64,000 nucleotides of DNA from Algoriphagus aestuariicola. Its GTDB lineage: Bacteria; Bacteroidota; Bacteroidia; Cytophagales; Cyclobacteriaceae. Each line of letters begins with the position of its first letter. The first letter of the stretch is position 1. The stretch spans positions 1 through 64,000 of the forward strand of contig NZ_JAFKCW010000001.1 in the NCBI RefSeq assembly GCF_017254835.1. Reading direction: 5' to 3'. The notes under the pieces were generated by a model, which worked only from the letters and a program-made list of their open reading frames with translations, searched no databases and had not been told where the DNA came from. Shown here piece by piece: positions 1 through 10,370 of this stretch. The translations under genes and the position numbers were made by a program.

Positions 1-1
1 C

Positions 2-3000
2 GCCTTGACGAAAACCCCTACTCCTACGGATTACAGCCAATTGGATGAGGTGATCAGTTACGAGCTGGTGGTTACCAACTCAGGCAACGTGACGTTGACC
101 GGCGTTGCGGTAAGCGACGTGGGCACGACCCTTGACAACCCTCAGGTAGGCACACTGGCACCAAACCAGAGCGCCACGGTAACGGGCAGCTATACGATCA
201 CGCAGACAGACATTGACAACGGCAGCTTCGTGAACACGGCTACGGCTACGGGTCTGGATCCGAACAGCGGAACGCAGACCGCTACGGCGACGGCGACGGT
301 GACTGCGAACCAGACACCTGCTTTGGATCTGAAGAAAACAGCCAGCCCGCATACCTACAGCCAGGTGGGCGAGCAGATCAGCTATACCCTTGAGATAGAG
401 AACACGGGCAACGTGACCCTGACCAATGTGGTGGTCAATGATCCGTTGGCCAACTATACTTCCCCAAGCTTCACGTTGGTTCCCGGCCAGACCGAATCGG
501 TATCCGGCATCCTGACCATTACCCAGGCAGATCTGGACAGAGGCTTTGTGGACAACGTGGCCACGGCGGTGGGCACCGATCCGAACAATACGGTACTGAC
601 GGTGACGGCCCCTGAGCGTATCACGGCAGGCCAGAGTCCATCGATCAGTCTGTCGAAGACTGCTGACAGACAGACCTACGACCAGGCCGGTGATGTGATC
701 ACCTATACGCTGGAAGTGGAGAACACGGGCAACGTGACCCTATACGGAGTGGTGGTGACCGATCCGCTGCGCAACTTTACCTCTCCGACCCTGCCTGAAC
801 TGGCTCCCGGCCAGACGGCAAGTTATTCAGTCGGCTTGACGGTGACCCAGGCGGACGTGGACGCAGGGGGAATCCTGAACACGTCCACGGCCACGGGTGT
901 GTCGCCTGCGAATGTGACGGTGGACGCGACGGACGACGAGCTGGTACTGGCCAATGTGGCCCCGGCACTGGATCTGGTGAAGACCGCCAACCCTAAGGTC
1001 TTTGTGAATGCGGGCGAAGTGGTGACCTATACGTTTGAGGTGAGCAACGTGGGCAACGTGACCCTGACAGGGGTATTGCTGAGCGATCCGTTGATCCCAT
1101 ACAACCAGAGCATCGGCACCATGGCTCCTGGCGATAGCCAGACCTTCACGGCGACTTATACGCTGACTCAGGCAGACATAGACAACCGCATCCTGATCAA
1201 CACGGCGGCGGTGACAGGCACTGCACCGGACAACAGTACGGCCACGGCAACAGACAGGGCTGTGATTGCCTCGCAGGACTTCGGTGCGATCGAAGTGGAT
1301 AAGGTATCGCTGGATCAGGTATACAGTACGGTAGGGGAACAACTGGAATATGAGATTACGGTGACCAACATCGGTAACGTGACCCTCAACAACGTGGTGT
1401 TGACAGATGATCTGACCGGATTGACGCAGTCAGTTGGCACGATGGCACCTGGAGCAAGTTCGGTTTACACGACGACTTACGTGGTAACCCAGCAGGACCT
1501 GGATTCAGGGCTGATCACGAATGAGGCCACGGCCACGGGAGTGGAAGCGACCCCTCAGGCCACCCCTGTGAGTGATAAGGACAATGCGGTTTCGGTAGCC
1601 AGAAGACAGCCGGGTATCAAACTGAACAAGCAGAGCAGTACAGCAAGCTATGCCCAGCCGGGGGATGTGATCGACTACACGTTGACGGTTACCAACATAG
1701 GCAATGTGACCCTGGACAATATTGTACTGGATGACCAGTTGACAGGAATTACCCAGGTGGCATTGAACGACCTGTTGCCGGGAGCATCTACGGTAATAGC
1801 GACCAGCTATACGGTTACCCAGGCAGACCTTGACGCAGGCACCGTGGACAACACGGCCAGTGTGAGCGGTCAAGGTCCGGGTGGAAGAACCGTTGCCTCA
1901 AAAGACAGTGAATCCGTACCGGGCGTGCGTGCAGGCGGCATCCAGCTGATCAAGACCGCAACGCCGAAACTGTACATCCAGGCAGGCCAGGTGATCAACT
2001 ATACCTTGGAAGTGACCAATACGGGCAACCTGACCCTGGACAATGTGACGGTTACTGATCCGCTTACAGGAACCAATACCAATCTGGGAACATTGGCACC
2101 TGGGGCTATGACAGTTGTACCGGCGACTTACACGATTGTACAGTCGGATGTGGACAACGGCACGGTGACCAACACGGCCACGGCCGAAGGCACGGATCCG
2201 TTCAATACGACCCTGGGCACGATGGACAGCGAGGTGGTCCGGGCGATTGGGGTCTCTAGGCTACAATTGATCAAATCCGCAGACGTGGCAACATATGATC
2301 AGGCGGGAGATGTGATCAATTACACCTTGACCGTGACAAATGCTGGAAACGAGACTTTGGACAATGTAATCCTGACCGATCCATTGACCGGCCTGAACCA
2401 GTCCATTGGCACAATGATTCCAGCTCAGGTGATCACGGAGACAGAAAGCTATACGGTTAATCAATCCGATATTGACAATGGAGCTGTGGTCAACGTAGCA
2501 ACGGTCACGGCGACGGATGCAAATAATACGGACTTGAGCGACACGGCCACTGCCACGGTGACGGCAGTTCAAACTTCAGGAATCGAGCTGACCAAAACAG
2601 CGGATGTCGCCATCTACAATCAGGTAGGTGATGTGATCACTTATACCCTGACAGTGAGCAACACCGGAAACGAGACTTTGGAGAATGTGACCTTGACCGA
2701 TCCACTGACCGGCCTGAACCAGTCCATTGGCACAATGATTCCAGCTCAGGTGATCACGGAGACAGAAAGCTATACGGTTAATCAATCCGATATTGACAAT
2801 GGAGCTGTGGTCAACGTAGCAACGGTCACGGCGACGGATGCAAATAATACGGACTTGAGCGACACGGCCTCTGCCACGGTGACGGCAGTTCAAACTTCAG
2901 GAATCGAGCTGACCAAAACAGCGGATGTCGCCATCTACAATCAGGTAGGTGATGTGATCACTTATACCCTGACAGTGAGCAACACCGGAAACGAGACTTT

Positions 3001-6000
3001 GGAGAATGTGACCTTGACCGATCCACTGACCGGCCTGAACCAGTCCATTGGCACAATGATTCCAGCTCAGGTGATCACAGAGACAGAAAGCTATACGGTT
3101 AATCAATCCGATATTGACAATGGGTCTGTGGTCAATGTGGCAACGGTTACGGCGACGGATGCAACCAACTCAAACCTGAGCGATACTGCGACTGCGACCG
3201 TGACAGCCATCCAGTCTTCTGACATTGACCTCACCAAAGTTGCAGACGTCACGACCTACGACCAAGTGGGCGATGTGATCACTTATACCCTGACAGTGAG
3301 CAACACCGGAAACGAGACTTTGGACAATGTGACCTTGACAGATCCTTTGACCGGACTGAATCAGGCCATCGGTACCCTGGCACCGGCCCAAGTAGTGACA
3401 GTGACAGAAAGCTATACCATTGCCCAGTCTGATATCGACTCAGGCTCTGTGGTGAACGTAGCGACTGTAACTGCGACGGATGCGACCAACACCAACTTGA
3501 GCGACACTGCCACGGCTACCGTTACGGCAGTCCAGTCTTCGGGAGTTGATCTGACGAAAACAGCCGATGTTGCAACCTATGATCAAGTTGGTGATGTAAT
3601 CACTTATACCCTGACAGTGAGCAACACCGGTAACGAGACTTTGGACAATGTAATCCTGACCGATCCGTTGACCGGCCTAAACCAGTCCATTGGGACAATG
3701 GCACCTGCCCAGGTAGTGACGGTAATTGAAAGCTATACTATTAACCAAGGTGATATTGATGCTGGACAAGTAGTGAACATAGCGACGGTGACCGCAACAG
3801 ATGCAACCAACTCAAACCTGAGCGATACTGCGACTGAGACCGTGACAGCAATCCAGTCTTCTGGTATTGATCTGACGAAAACAGCAGATGTTACAACCTA
3901 CGATCAGGTGGGTGATGTGATTTCATATACGTTGACCGTGACCAATACTGGCAATGAGACTTTATCAAATGTCCTTCTGACCGATCCGTTGTCAGGATTG
4001 GTTGAGACTATCCCGACTATGACACCTGCAGAATCGCTTACCTATACTACCACCTACACGGTGACACAATCGGATATGGAAGCGGGTAGCATCACCAACA
4101 TTGCCAGTGTGACAGCTACAGACGCAATTGGAAACAGTGTCGGGGATAGCGACGATGCAGTGGTAGTTACGGATGCGAAACCGGACATTGAGATTGTTAA
4201 GACCGCGGACATTGACGTTGCAATTGCGAGTGGACAGGTGATCACCTACACCTTGCTGGTTACTAATACTGGAAATGTTGATTTGACTAATGTCCATGTG
4301 ACGGATCCACTGACAGGATTTGATCAGACTATTGCCAGTTTGGCTCCACAAGAGTCAACGGAATTTGTAACCACATATACGATCACTGAAGCAGATGTTG
4401 CCTCAGGAGACACGGTTGTCAATATAGCCTATGTGACAGCCCCCAACCCGATAGATGCAGATCCTCTGACGGATCAGGATGACGCGATCACCAGAATAGA
4501 GTGCAACGGCGAAACTCTGGTCACGGGATTGATATATCATATCATTGGTCAGGAAGGCCTGGCAAATGTACCGGTCATTCTTCTTCCAGGAGAAAACACA
4601 CCTGGCGATACATTGATCAGTATCACCAATGGCAACGGAAGATATCAATTCATAGGTGTGCCAGCAGGAGATTACCAAGTCAAAGTACTTGATCAAAATC
4701 TGGAGATTACAAGAGGATTGAGGGCGATTGATGGGGATGAAGCGGACATCACTGTCGTACCATGTCAATATAACCCGGTTGATTTCAGGTATGCCCGTAC
4801 TGGTTCAGGACCTGTTGCGAATAATCCATTCTTGAGAGGCTTCGTTTGGTACGATTTAAATGGAGATGGTGTTGAAAACGAATGGTTTGATGCCGACGGA
4901 AATGGAGATGTTACTCAAAACTTCATTACGCAAGGCCAAGCGATCAATGTTTACAGTTGGGAATGGTTTGACTTGAACGGTGACGGAAGCTACGAAGGAC
5001 CTGAGAACGAAGGAGAACTTAACAAAGCAGGTTTTGGCAATCCTGGTGGACAAAACATCTTGATCAAAGGTCCGAACGGTTACGAGGCGCTGGAAACTGT
5101 CAATCAGCTGGGTTATTGGAAACACGAACTTACCCAACCGCTTCCTTATGGAGAATACGAAGTCACGCTGGTGCCTGACGTGGTATTCGATTCTCGTGGC
5201 TTGAATTTGGGAGGATCTGGTCTGGTGAAAGTGCTTCCAGATCCATCCGGAAGACTCACAGAGACTAGTGCGACGAACCGATTGGTTTGTGAAGTGACCA
5301 CTCCTATAGTACAGACGGGAGTCGTTTCAACGGAGAATCCGACCAGATTCAACTTCGACTATGGCTTGAGATGCTTCCTGGTAGATGATGAGGTGAATCT
5401 TTCCGTCGAGAAAACTTCGTTTGAAGTCGAAATCTATGAAGGCGATGAATTTGAGTATGAAGTCACACTCAAAAACATCGGCGGTACAGATGCGACCGAG
5501 GTAGTCCTGATTGATGATTTGCCTATCAATGTCGCATACCTGAGCGACGAAATCGTGACCAATGCCAGCAATGCTGAGGTGGTCAGTTCCGTATCTGGCA
5601 ACAGGATCATTTGGACCATACCAGTTTTTGCTGCAGATGCAGAACTTGTCATCAGAATTAAGGTGAAGGCTGGAGACCCAGGCATCATTACCAATCTGGC
5701 TTCTGTGTCATCTGGTGAAACAGACACAGACGAGATGGATAATCAAGACGATGATGTCAATGAAATCCTTCCGTTCCATATCCCGAACGTGATCACACCA
5801 AATAACGATGGAGACAATGATACCTTCGAGATTCAGGGACTAGGTAAGTTTGTCAGCAATGATATCGTCATTTTTAACAGGTTCGGAGATCACGTATTTA
5901 AAATTGAAAACTACGAGAATGATTGGGATGCACCAGGCCAAGTAGCAGGCACGTACTTCTACATCTTAAATACAGTAGACAAAGATGGAGGCAAACACGA

Positions 6001-6034
6001 ATTCAAGGGCTGGATTCAAGTGATCAAAAATTAG
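2..6034 (+). CDS. Giant multi-repeat surface adhesin, T9SS type B substrate (5' truncated)
   Basis: The reading frame is open at the left window edge, so the true start lies upstream; about 2010 residues are visible. The first ~1460 residues are about 14 tandem DUF11/CARDB-like beta-sandwich repeats of ~105 residues, each with a core like [12 protein letters not shown] and a following DPLTG motif. Next come a Cna-B/SdrD-like domain ([16 protein letters not shown]), another SdrD-like segment rich in D-x-N-G-D-G (probable calcium sites), a divergent DUF11 domain, and a C-terminal ~85-residue domain starting at [14 protein letters not shown] and ending GWIQVIKN. That last domain is the gliding-motility-associated (CHU_C, TIGR04131) sorting signal, which in known systems directs export by the type IX secretion system and surface attachment. 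The protein is therefore probably a cell-surface adhesin; its ligand cannot be told. A long gap, not an operon partner, follows it. Confidence 0.9.
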   Translation, partial: ALTKTPTPTDYSQLDEVISYELVVTNSGNVTLTGVAVSDVGTTLDNPQVGTLAPNQSATVTGSYTITQTDIDNGSFVNTATATGLDPNSGTQTATATATVTANQTPALDLKKTASPHTYSQVGEQISYTLEIENTGNVTLTNVVVNDPLANYTSPSFTLVPGQTESVSGILTITQADLDRGFVDNVATAVGTDPNNTVLTVTAPERITAGQSPSISLSKTADRQTYDQAGDVITYTLEVENTGNVTLYGVVVTDPLRNFTSPTLPELAPGQTASYSVGLTVTQADVDAGGILNTSTATGVSPANVTVDATDDELVLANVAPALDLVKTANPKVFVNAGEVVTYTFEVSNVGNVTLTGVLLSDPLIPYNQSIGTMAPGDSQTFTATYTLTQADIDNRILINTAAVTGTAPDNSTATATDRAVIASQDFGAIEVDKVSLDQVYSTVGEQLEYEITVTNIGNVTLNNVVLTDDLTGLTQSVGTMAPGASSVYTTTYVVTQQDLDSGLITNEATATGVEATPQATPVSDKDNAVSVARRQPGIKLNKQSSTASYAQPGDVIDYTLTVTNIGNVTLDNIVLDDQLTGITQVALNDLLPGASTVIATSYTVTQADLDAGTVDNTASVSGQGPGGRTVASKDSESVPGVRAGGIQLIKTATPKLYIQAGQVINYTLEVTNTGNLTLDNVTVTDPLTGTNTNLGTLAPGAMTVVPATYTIVQSDVDNGTVTNTATAEGTDPFNTTLGTMDSEVVRAIGVSRLQLIKSADVATYDQAGDVINYTLTVTNAGNETLDNVILTDPLTGLNQSIGTMIPAQVITETESYTVNQSDIDNGAVVNVATVTATDANNTDLSDTATATVTAVQTSGIELTKTADVAIYNQVGDVITYTLTVSNTGNETLENVTLTDPLTGLNQSIGTMIPAQVITETESYTVNQSDIDNGAVVNVATVTATDANNTDLSDTASATVTAVQTSGIELTKTADVAIYNQVGDVITYTLTVSNTGNETLENVTLTDPLTGLNQSIGTMIPAQVITETESYTVNQSDIDNGSVVNVATVTATDATNSNLSDTATATVTAIQSSDIDLTKVADVTTYDQVGDVITYTLTVSNTGNETLDNVTLTDPLTGLNQAIGTLAPAQVVTVTESYTIAQSDIDSGSVVNVATVTATDATNTNLSDTATATVTAVQSSGVDLTKTADVATYDQVGDVITYTLTVSNTGNETLDNVILTDPLTGLNQSIGTMAPAQVVTVIESYTINQGDIDAGQVVNIATVTATDATNSNLSDTATETVTAIQSSGIDLTKTADVTTYDQVGDVISYTLTVTNTGNETLSNVLLTDPLSGLVETIPTMTPAESLTYTTTYTVTQSDMEAGSITNIASVTATDAIGNSVGDSDDAVVVTDAKPDIEIVKTADIDVAIASGQVITYTLLVTNTGNVDLTNVHVTDPLTGFDQTIASLAPQESTEFVTTYTITEADVASGDTVVNIAYVTAPNPIDADPLTDQDDAITRIECNGETLVTGLIYHIIGQEGLANVPVILLPGENTPGDTLISITNGNGRYQFIGVPAGDYQVKVLDQNLEITRGLRAIDGDEADITVVPCQYNPVDFRYARTGSGPVANNPFLRGFVWYDLNGDGVENEWFDADGNGDVTQNFITQGQAINVYSWEWFDLNGDGSYEGPENEGELNKAGFGNPGGQNILIKGPNGYEALETVNQLGYWKHELTQPLPYGEYEVTLVPDVVFDSRGLNLGGSGLVKVLPDPSGRLTETSATNRLVCEVTTPIVQTGVVSTENPTRFNFDYGLRCFLVDDEVNLSVEKTSFEVEIYEGDEFEYEVTLKNIGGTDATEVVLIDDLPINVAYLSDEIVTNASNAEVVSSVSGNRIIWTIPVFAADAELVIRIKVKAGDPGIITNLASVSSGETDTDEMDNQDDDVNEILPFHIPNVITPNNDGDNDTFEIQGLGKFVSNDIVIFNRFGDHVFKIENYENDWDAPGQVAGTYFYILNTVDKDGGKHEFKGWIQVIKN
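2576..3119 (+). repeat. Near-identical 321-bp tandem repeat units inside the adhesin gene
   Basis: Two consecutive 107-codon units (starting at 2576 and 2897) are almost identical at DNA level over most of their length, differing at only a few visible positions (for example GGCCAC versus GGCCTC near 2546/2867, and ATCACGGAG versus ATCACAGAG near 2754/3075). The second half of the preceding unit (from about 2388) is also nearly identical. Flanking repeats are clearly diverged, so these copies arose by recent duplication or are kept alike by gene conversion. Confidence 0.85.
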
Positions 6035-6702
6035 ATGCTTATGGTGTTTACATTGCCTATTGAGTGCCTTTGAAAGAGGATGGTCTCTTAAGTTATTGAT
6101 AGATAAGTGTTTGCTGATGTCTTTAATGTATGGGAACCCTAGAGCGATCTAGATCATTTAATGGAGATTTTCAGAGTTAATAGAATCGGATTTTCTTCAA
6201 GCCATTCCTGAGAATTAGCTAATAGGGCTAGCGTTAAAGTGTGATGCAACGGGAGCGGCGATTGAAAGCAGACCGAAAATCCCTTTCAGGCCAGGTAGAG
6301 CATAGGAAGGCATTTGGCTCACCAAAAAGAGAAATGGAGAGTAGCCCCAGCATTAATAAACCTGGCCTAGTTTCTTGAACATCTCTTTTCTTTATAAAAA
6401 ACGCTGAAAGAGTTGGGTATTTCAGCAAAAAATGGATAAGCTTGGAGATCGATGAGAATATGTAATGTGATTGGTTGAAACGACTTCGAAAGCTAGTTTG
6501 GGCGTGAATTCAGGTGTGAAAAGAAAGCAGTTTTGTTGTTCCATTCATGTAAAATTGGCCTAAATTCGGTCTAAACAGCGGATTCTTTCAAAAAAGTTAA
6601 AACACCCCATTGTTTTTTGAATTTAAAAAATCATAACTTTAAAACTCGATTTTAATCTGGAAACCATTTAACCTTTATCAAAAGTCTAATTAAAAACACA
6701 TT
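6035..6702. other. 668-bp intergenic region without a convincing gene
   Basis: No open frame here has a credible product. A 64-codon minus-strand frame (6234-6428) has unremarkable composition and no upstream signal I can defend. The last ~100 bases before 6703 are very A/T-rich and should hold the promoter of the downstream ExbB operon, but I see only a partial match to the Bacteroidota TAnnTTTG element (TAACTTTA near 6632). Confidence 0.5.
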
Positions 6703-7503
6703 ATGAGAAAGTTAATCGCTTTGTTCATGCTTGCAGGTATCATGACTGTTCCTGTTTTCGCTAACGCGCAAGATGCTGATTCGGCAGCTGCAACCACAAC
6801 CCCGGCAGTGGAAACCCCTGCTGCATCTCCTACAGTAGTTGACGATGAGATCGTCGCAGAGGAGCAAAGCTTTCACCAAGTTATCAAGGAGAAATTCATC
6901 GAAGGTGATCCCATTTACATGACCCCAGTATTGATCTGTTTGATCTTGGGTCTTGCGATTGCCTTGGAGAGAATCATCACTTTGAACCTTGCGACTACCA
7001 ATACCAAAAAGCTGATCAACAAAGTGGAAGATGCTTTGGCATCTGGTGGGATTGAAGCTGCAAAAGACGTGACCAGAAACACCAAAGGTCCTGTTGCTTC
7101 CATCTTTACCCAAGGCTTGATGAGATATTCCGAAGGGATTGAAATGGTAGAAAAATCGATCATCGCTTACGGATCTGTAGAAATGGGTAGATTGGAAAAA
7201 GGTCTGGTTTGGATCTCTCTTTTCATCTCTCTTGCTCCAATGTTGGGTTTCATGGGTACTGTAATCGGTATGATCTTCGCCTTCGATACCATCGAGGCTG
7301 CTGGTGATATTTCTCCATCCATCGTAGCAGGTGGTATCAAAATCGCCCTTTTGACTACAGTTGCTGGTTTGATCGTTGCGATCATCCTCCAGTTGTTCTA
7401 CAACTACTTGGTAGCAAAAATCGACTCTTTGGTCAACGACATGGAAGATGCTTCCATCTCTTTGGTGGACGTGTTGGTTAAGCACAAATTGACTGGTAAG
7501 TAA
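6703..7503 (+). CDS. exbB: MotA/TolQ/ExbB proton channel family protein
   Basis: 266 residues. An N-terminal signal-like segment (1-22, ending FANA) precedes an Ala/Thr/Pro-rich linker, then the MotA/TolQ/ExbB core with three predicted membrane helices at about 72-92, 168-195 and 212-235. The signature APMLGFMGTVIGMIFAF (178-194) is the conserved pore-lining helix of the family. With ExbD it forms the proton-driven inner-membrane motor that energises TonB-dependent outer-membrane transport. It is first in a tight four-gene operon (a 3-TM protein, then two ExbD paralogues). The extra N-terminal signal-like extension is common in Bacteroidota ExbB-like proteins. The choice between ExbB and TolQ cannot be settled from sequence alone. 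Confidence 0.92.
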   Translation: MRKLIALFMLAGIMTVPVFANAQDADSAAATTTPAVETPAASPTVVDDEIVAEEQSFHQVIKEKFIEGDPIYMTPVLICLILGLAIALERIITLNLATTNTKKLINKVEDALASGGIEAAKDVTRNTKGPVASIFTQGLMRYSEGIEMVEKSIIAYGSVEMGRLEKGLVWISLFISLAPMLGFMGTVIGMIFAFDTIEAAGDISPSIVAGGIKIALLTTVAGLIVAIILQLFYNYLVAKIDSLVNDMEDASISLVDVLVKHKLTGK

Positions 7504-7559
7504 TTCTTACTACCATTTTGTCTTAAACCCTATTCTTAACTAATAAAAAGAGAAATACA

Positions 7560-7889
7560 ATGGATGCTACTGATATTATGCTCTATGTGAGCTATGCGCT
7601 GGTAGGGTTGGGAGCTGTAGTTTCTATACTGCTTCCGCTGATCAAGTCTTTGGATGATCCAAAGAGCTTACTAAAAACTGGCCTGGGAGTGGTTGCTATT
7701 TTGGTGCTGTTCTTCATTTGCTATTCTATTTCCACCAATGAAGTATTGCCCAAGTTTGAAAGCGAGCCATTTAACCTGACTCCGCAGATGTCTCAAGTTG
7801 TAGGTGGCTGTTTGATTACTACCTATGTTTTGACCCTTGTTGCGGTTGTCGGCATCGTGATTACAGAACTTAACAAAGCTATCAAGTAA
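7560..7889 (+). CDS. Small three-helix membrane protein of the ExbB/ExbD operon
   Basis: 109 residues with three hydrophobic stretches (about 5-28, 39-60 and 82-104), separated by a short Lys/Asp loop (SLDDPKS) and a loop carrying FESEPFNLTPQMS. I recognise no named domain. It sits between exbB (56 bp upstream) and exbD (2 bp downstream), so it is almost certainly co-translated with them. It may be an accessory subunit of the ExbB/ExbD motor, as similar small proteins occur at this position in Bacteroidota; that role is inferred from position only. Confidence 0.8.
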   Translation: MDATDIMLYVSYALVGLGAVVSILLPLIKSLDDPKSLLKTGLGVVAILVLFFICYSISTNEVLPKFESEPFNLTPQMSQVVGGCLITTYVLTLVAVVGIVITELNKAIK

Positions 7890-7891
7890 TT

Positions 7892-8527
7892 ATGGCAAGA
7901 AGTAAAGGTAGAGGAAGTCAGGAGGTCAATGCAGGGTCCATGGCGGACATTGCGTTTCTGCTCTTGATCTTCTTTCTAGTTACAACGACGATGGCTTCGG
8001 ATAAAGGGATTTTGAACATCCTGCCTCCGAAGTTGGATCCAAATGTACCGCCCCCTGACATCCAGAAGAACGAGCGGAACATCTACACTATTCTGATCAA
8101 TGCCAACGACGACTTGTTGGTTGAGGGGGAATATAGAAGAAGTCCAGACGGTTTGGATAAGGAGATAAAAGAATTCGTTTTGAATTTTGGAGCTCCAACA
8201 GAGAAGGGTGTGGCATTGTACAACACGCTGCCGGCAACAGTTCAGGCCCAAGCACTGAGAAGACCTGAGTCTTCTGATGACCCTACCGAAGCGGTAGTGT
8301 CCATCAAGACTAACAGAGGTACCAGCTATGAGCTTTTTCTTGAGGTGTTTGACTTGGCGAAAAAAGCCTACTTTGAAATCTACGGAGAACGGGTAGGGCT
8401 CACCGCTGAGGAGTATCGCAAACTTACTGGTGACGATGATGCCACTCAAGCACTTTTGGACAGGGGTAAGGAAAATCTTCCAATGGCAATCTCTATCGCA
8501 GAACCAGATAAAATAGGAGGAAACTGA
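7892..8527 (+). CDS. exbD: ExbD/TolR family biopolymer transport protein (first copy)
   Basis: 211 residues. A short cytoplasmic start (RSKGRGSQEVNAGSMADIAF) leads into a single membrane helix (about 18-34, FLLLIFFLVTTTMA), with the conserved Asp in the MADIAFLLLIFF motif that carries the proton-responsive carboxylate. A periplasmic domain follows. It is longer than classical ExbD (about 140 residues), with an insertion in the periplasmic part. It starts 2 bp after the small membrane protein gene and ends 1 bp before the second exbD, so translation is probably coupled. Two ExbD paralogues next to one ExbB is a common Bacteroidota arrangement. Confidence 0.92.
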   Translation: MARSKGRGSQEVNAGSMADIAFLLLIFFLVTTTMASDKGILNILPPKLDPNVPPPDIQKNERNIYTILINANDDLLVEGEYRRSPDGLDKEIKEFVLNFGAPTEKGVALYNTLPATVQAQALRRPESSDDPTEAVVSIKTNRGTSYELFLEVFDLAKKAYFEIYGERVGLTAEEYRKLTGDDDATQALLDRGKENLPMAISIAEPDKIGGN

Positions 8528-8528
8528 T

Positions 8529-8993
8529 ATGTCAAAGTTTAAGAAAAAGACGAAAGCCGAAACATCTATTCCTACTTCGGCACTTCCGGATATCATCTTC
8601 ATGCTCCTGTTTTTCTTCATGGTGACTACTGTGTTGCGCGATCAGGAGATCTTGGTAGAGCAGAAAATCCCTCAGGCTACGCAGTTGCAGAAGCTTCAGA
8701 AGAAGAGCTTGATTTCCTACCTCTTCATCGGTAAGCCTAAGAATACTTCACTATACGGCTCAGAGCCTAGAGTACAGGCCAATGATGTTTTGGTTACCGC
8801 TCCGGATATCGTTCAGTGGGTGAACCAGGAACGTGACAAACTGCCTGAGGCTGACCGTGGAATGATAACCATCTCCATGAAGGTCGATAAGGATGTGAAA
8901 ATGGGACCAATCTCAGATGTTCAGACAGAATTGAGAAATGCAGATGCCCGACGTGTGCTCTATGCTTCGACAGGCAAAATCTACGAAGATTAA
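8529..8993 (+). CDS. exbD: ExbD/TolR family biopolymer transport protein (second copy)
   Basis: 154 residues. It has the ExbD layout: a Lys-rich cytoplasmic N-terminus, then the motif ALPDIIFMLLFFFMVTTVLR (about 17-36), which holds the conserved membrane Asp, then a periplasmic C-terminal domain. It is the last gene of the exbB operon and is followed by a strong hairpin terminator. It may act with the first ExbD as a heteromeric partner or serve a different TonB; the sequence does not decide between these. Confidence 0.92.
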   Translation: MSKFKKKTKAETSIPTSALPDIIFMLLFFFMVTTVLRDQEILVEQKIPQATQLQKLQKKSLISYLFIGKPKNTSLYGSEPRVQANDVLVTAPDIVQWVNQERDKLPEADRGMITISMKVDKDVKMGPISDVQTELRNADARRVLYASTGKIYED

Positions 8994-9016
8994 ATATTGA
9001 GATTATCTATATTTAA

Positions 9017-9045
9017 AGCCATTCGATTATCGAATGGCTTTTTTG
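9017..9045 (+). terminator. Rho-independent terminator of the exbB/exbD operon
   Basis: A perfect 10-bp stem (AGCCATTCGA / TCGAATGGCT, 9017-9026 and 9030-9039) with a 3-base loop is followed by a T-rich run. It begins 24 bp after the exbD stop codon. The right arm contains an ATG at 9034 in frame with the next gene, so that ATG is unlikely to be the true start. Confidence 0.9.
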
Positions 9046-9054
9046 TTTGAATTT

Positions 9055-10368
9055 ATGAAGGTAGAACTAGCGAATAGAAAGAAAATCCATAGGGCTTGGG
9101 CCATGTACGATTGGGCCAATTCCGTTTATAGTCTTGTCATTACCTCCACCATCTTTCCGGTGTATTACAACAGCGTCACCAAGGGAGCTGATGGCTCAGA
9201 CATTGTGGATTTTTTTGGATGGAACCTGGTCAATACGGTGTTGTATTCTTATTCTATTTCGTTTTCCTTTTTGGTTATCGCTATTTTCTCTCCGCTGCTT
9301 TCTGGGATAGCCGATGCCTCCGGCAAAAAGCTGACATTCATGAAAGCTTTCGCCTATTTGGGATCCCTGTCCTGTGTCGGTCTTTTCTTTTTTGAGGGTG
9401 ACAATCTTGAGTTTGGGATTATTTGCAGTGTATTGGCCAGTATTGGATACGCGGGGAGTATTGTTTTCTACAACGCTTACCTCCCGGAGATAGCAGAGGA
9501 GCACGAATATGATTTTCTGAGTGCCAGGGGATTCGCACTGGGATACATCGGAAGCGTGATATTGTTGGTTTTTAATCTGGCATTGATCCAGTTTCCTGAT
9601 GCTTTTGGAGTGCCAGAGGGTAGCTTTGCACCCAGATTCTCGTTTCTGATCACGGGTCTTTGGTGGGCTGGTTTTGCACAGATCACTTTCAAGACTCTTC
9701 CGAAAAACCCGTTTAAAAAGAAGATTGAAAGTAAGCTACTTCTCAAAGGCTATCGAGAGATCAATTTGGTTTTTTCCCAGGTAAGGCAAATTCCAGTAAT
9801 GAAGCGATATTTGATGTCTTTCTTTTTTTACTCCATGGGCGTGCAGACGGTGATGTACCTAGCCGCCTCTTTTGGTGATAAGGAACTGGGATTGCCTGGC
9901 GATCAATTGATTTTGACTGTTTTGATTATACAATTCGTGGCGATCGCGGGGAGTTACCTTTTTGCTTATATCTCAAAAGTCTCCGGAAACAAGATCAGTT
10001 TGATGATACTTGTTCTAATATGGATTGGCATTTGCGGCGCCGCCTACTACGTTTACTCAGTTTACGAGTTCTATGCTTTGGCCTTTGTCGTAGGGATGGT
10101 GATGGGTGGAATACAGTCCCTCTCCAGGTCCACGTTTTCCAAGTTGATCCCCGAAGAGACCACAGACCATGCGTCATTTTTCAGCTTCTACGATGTGACT
10201 GAGAAGCTGGCGATCGTGTTTGGGACATTTTCCTATGGGATTATTGAGCAGATGACTGGAAGCATGAGAAATAGCGCGGTTTCACTAGGAATATTCTTTG
10301 TAGTAGGACTTGGGTTTCTTCTTTTAGTGACCATACCCAAAAAATCCCTTTCCGTCCAACCTTCCTAA
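9055..10368 (+). CDS. MFS transporter, UMF1/Atg22-like family
   Basis: About 437 residues with roughly 12 hydrophobic segments. The N-terminal motif RAWAMYDWANSVYSLVITST is typical of the UMF1 (Atg22-like) branch of the major facilitator superfamily, and the central signature GGIQSLSRSTFSKLIPE is also characteristic. The substrate is unknown; fungal relatives export amino acids from the vacuole. I chose the ATG at 9055 because the in-frame ATG at 9034 lies inside the upstream terminator hairpin. The gene is 2 bp from the next one (nnr), so the two are probably co-transcribed. Confidence 0.88.
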   Translation: MKVELANRKKIHRAWAMYDWANSVYSLVITSTIFPVYYNSVTKGADGSDIVDFFGWNLVNTVLYSYSISFSFLVIAIFSPLLSGIADASGKKLTFMKAFAYLGSLSCVGLFFFEGDNLEFGIICSVLASIGYAGSIVFYNAYLPEIAEEHEYDFLSARGFALGYIGSVILLVFNLALIQFPDAFGVPEGSFAPRFSFLITGLWWAGFAQITFKTLPKNPFKKKIESKLLLKGYREINLVFSQVRQIPVMKRYLMSFFFYSMGVQTVMYLAASFGDKELGLPGDQLILTVLIIQFVAIAGSYLFAYISKVSGNKISLMILVLIWIGICGAAYYVYSVYEFYALAFVVGMVMGGIQSLSRSTFSKLIPEETTDHASFFSFYDVTEKLAIVFGTFSYGIIEQMTGSMRNSAVSLGIFFVVGLGFLLLVTIPKKSLSVQPS

Positions 10369-10370
10369 AT

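Noticed and set aside
2261-3391. Long minus-strand frames antisense to the adhesin repeats
   Set aside because: They recur in each repeat with Arg/His/Cys-rich sequence, as expected for shadow frames of a repetitive gene.
6234-6428. 64-residue minus-strand protein in the adhesin-exbB gap
   Set aside because: No start signal, no domain, and Arg/Cys-rich composition typical of chance frames.
9034-9054. Earlier ATG for the UMF1-type transporter
   Set aside because: The ATG at 9034 lies in the right arm of the exbB/exbD terminator; the ATG at 9055 fits the family start.
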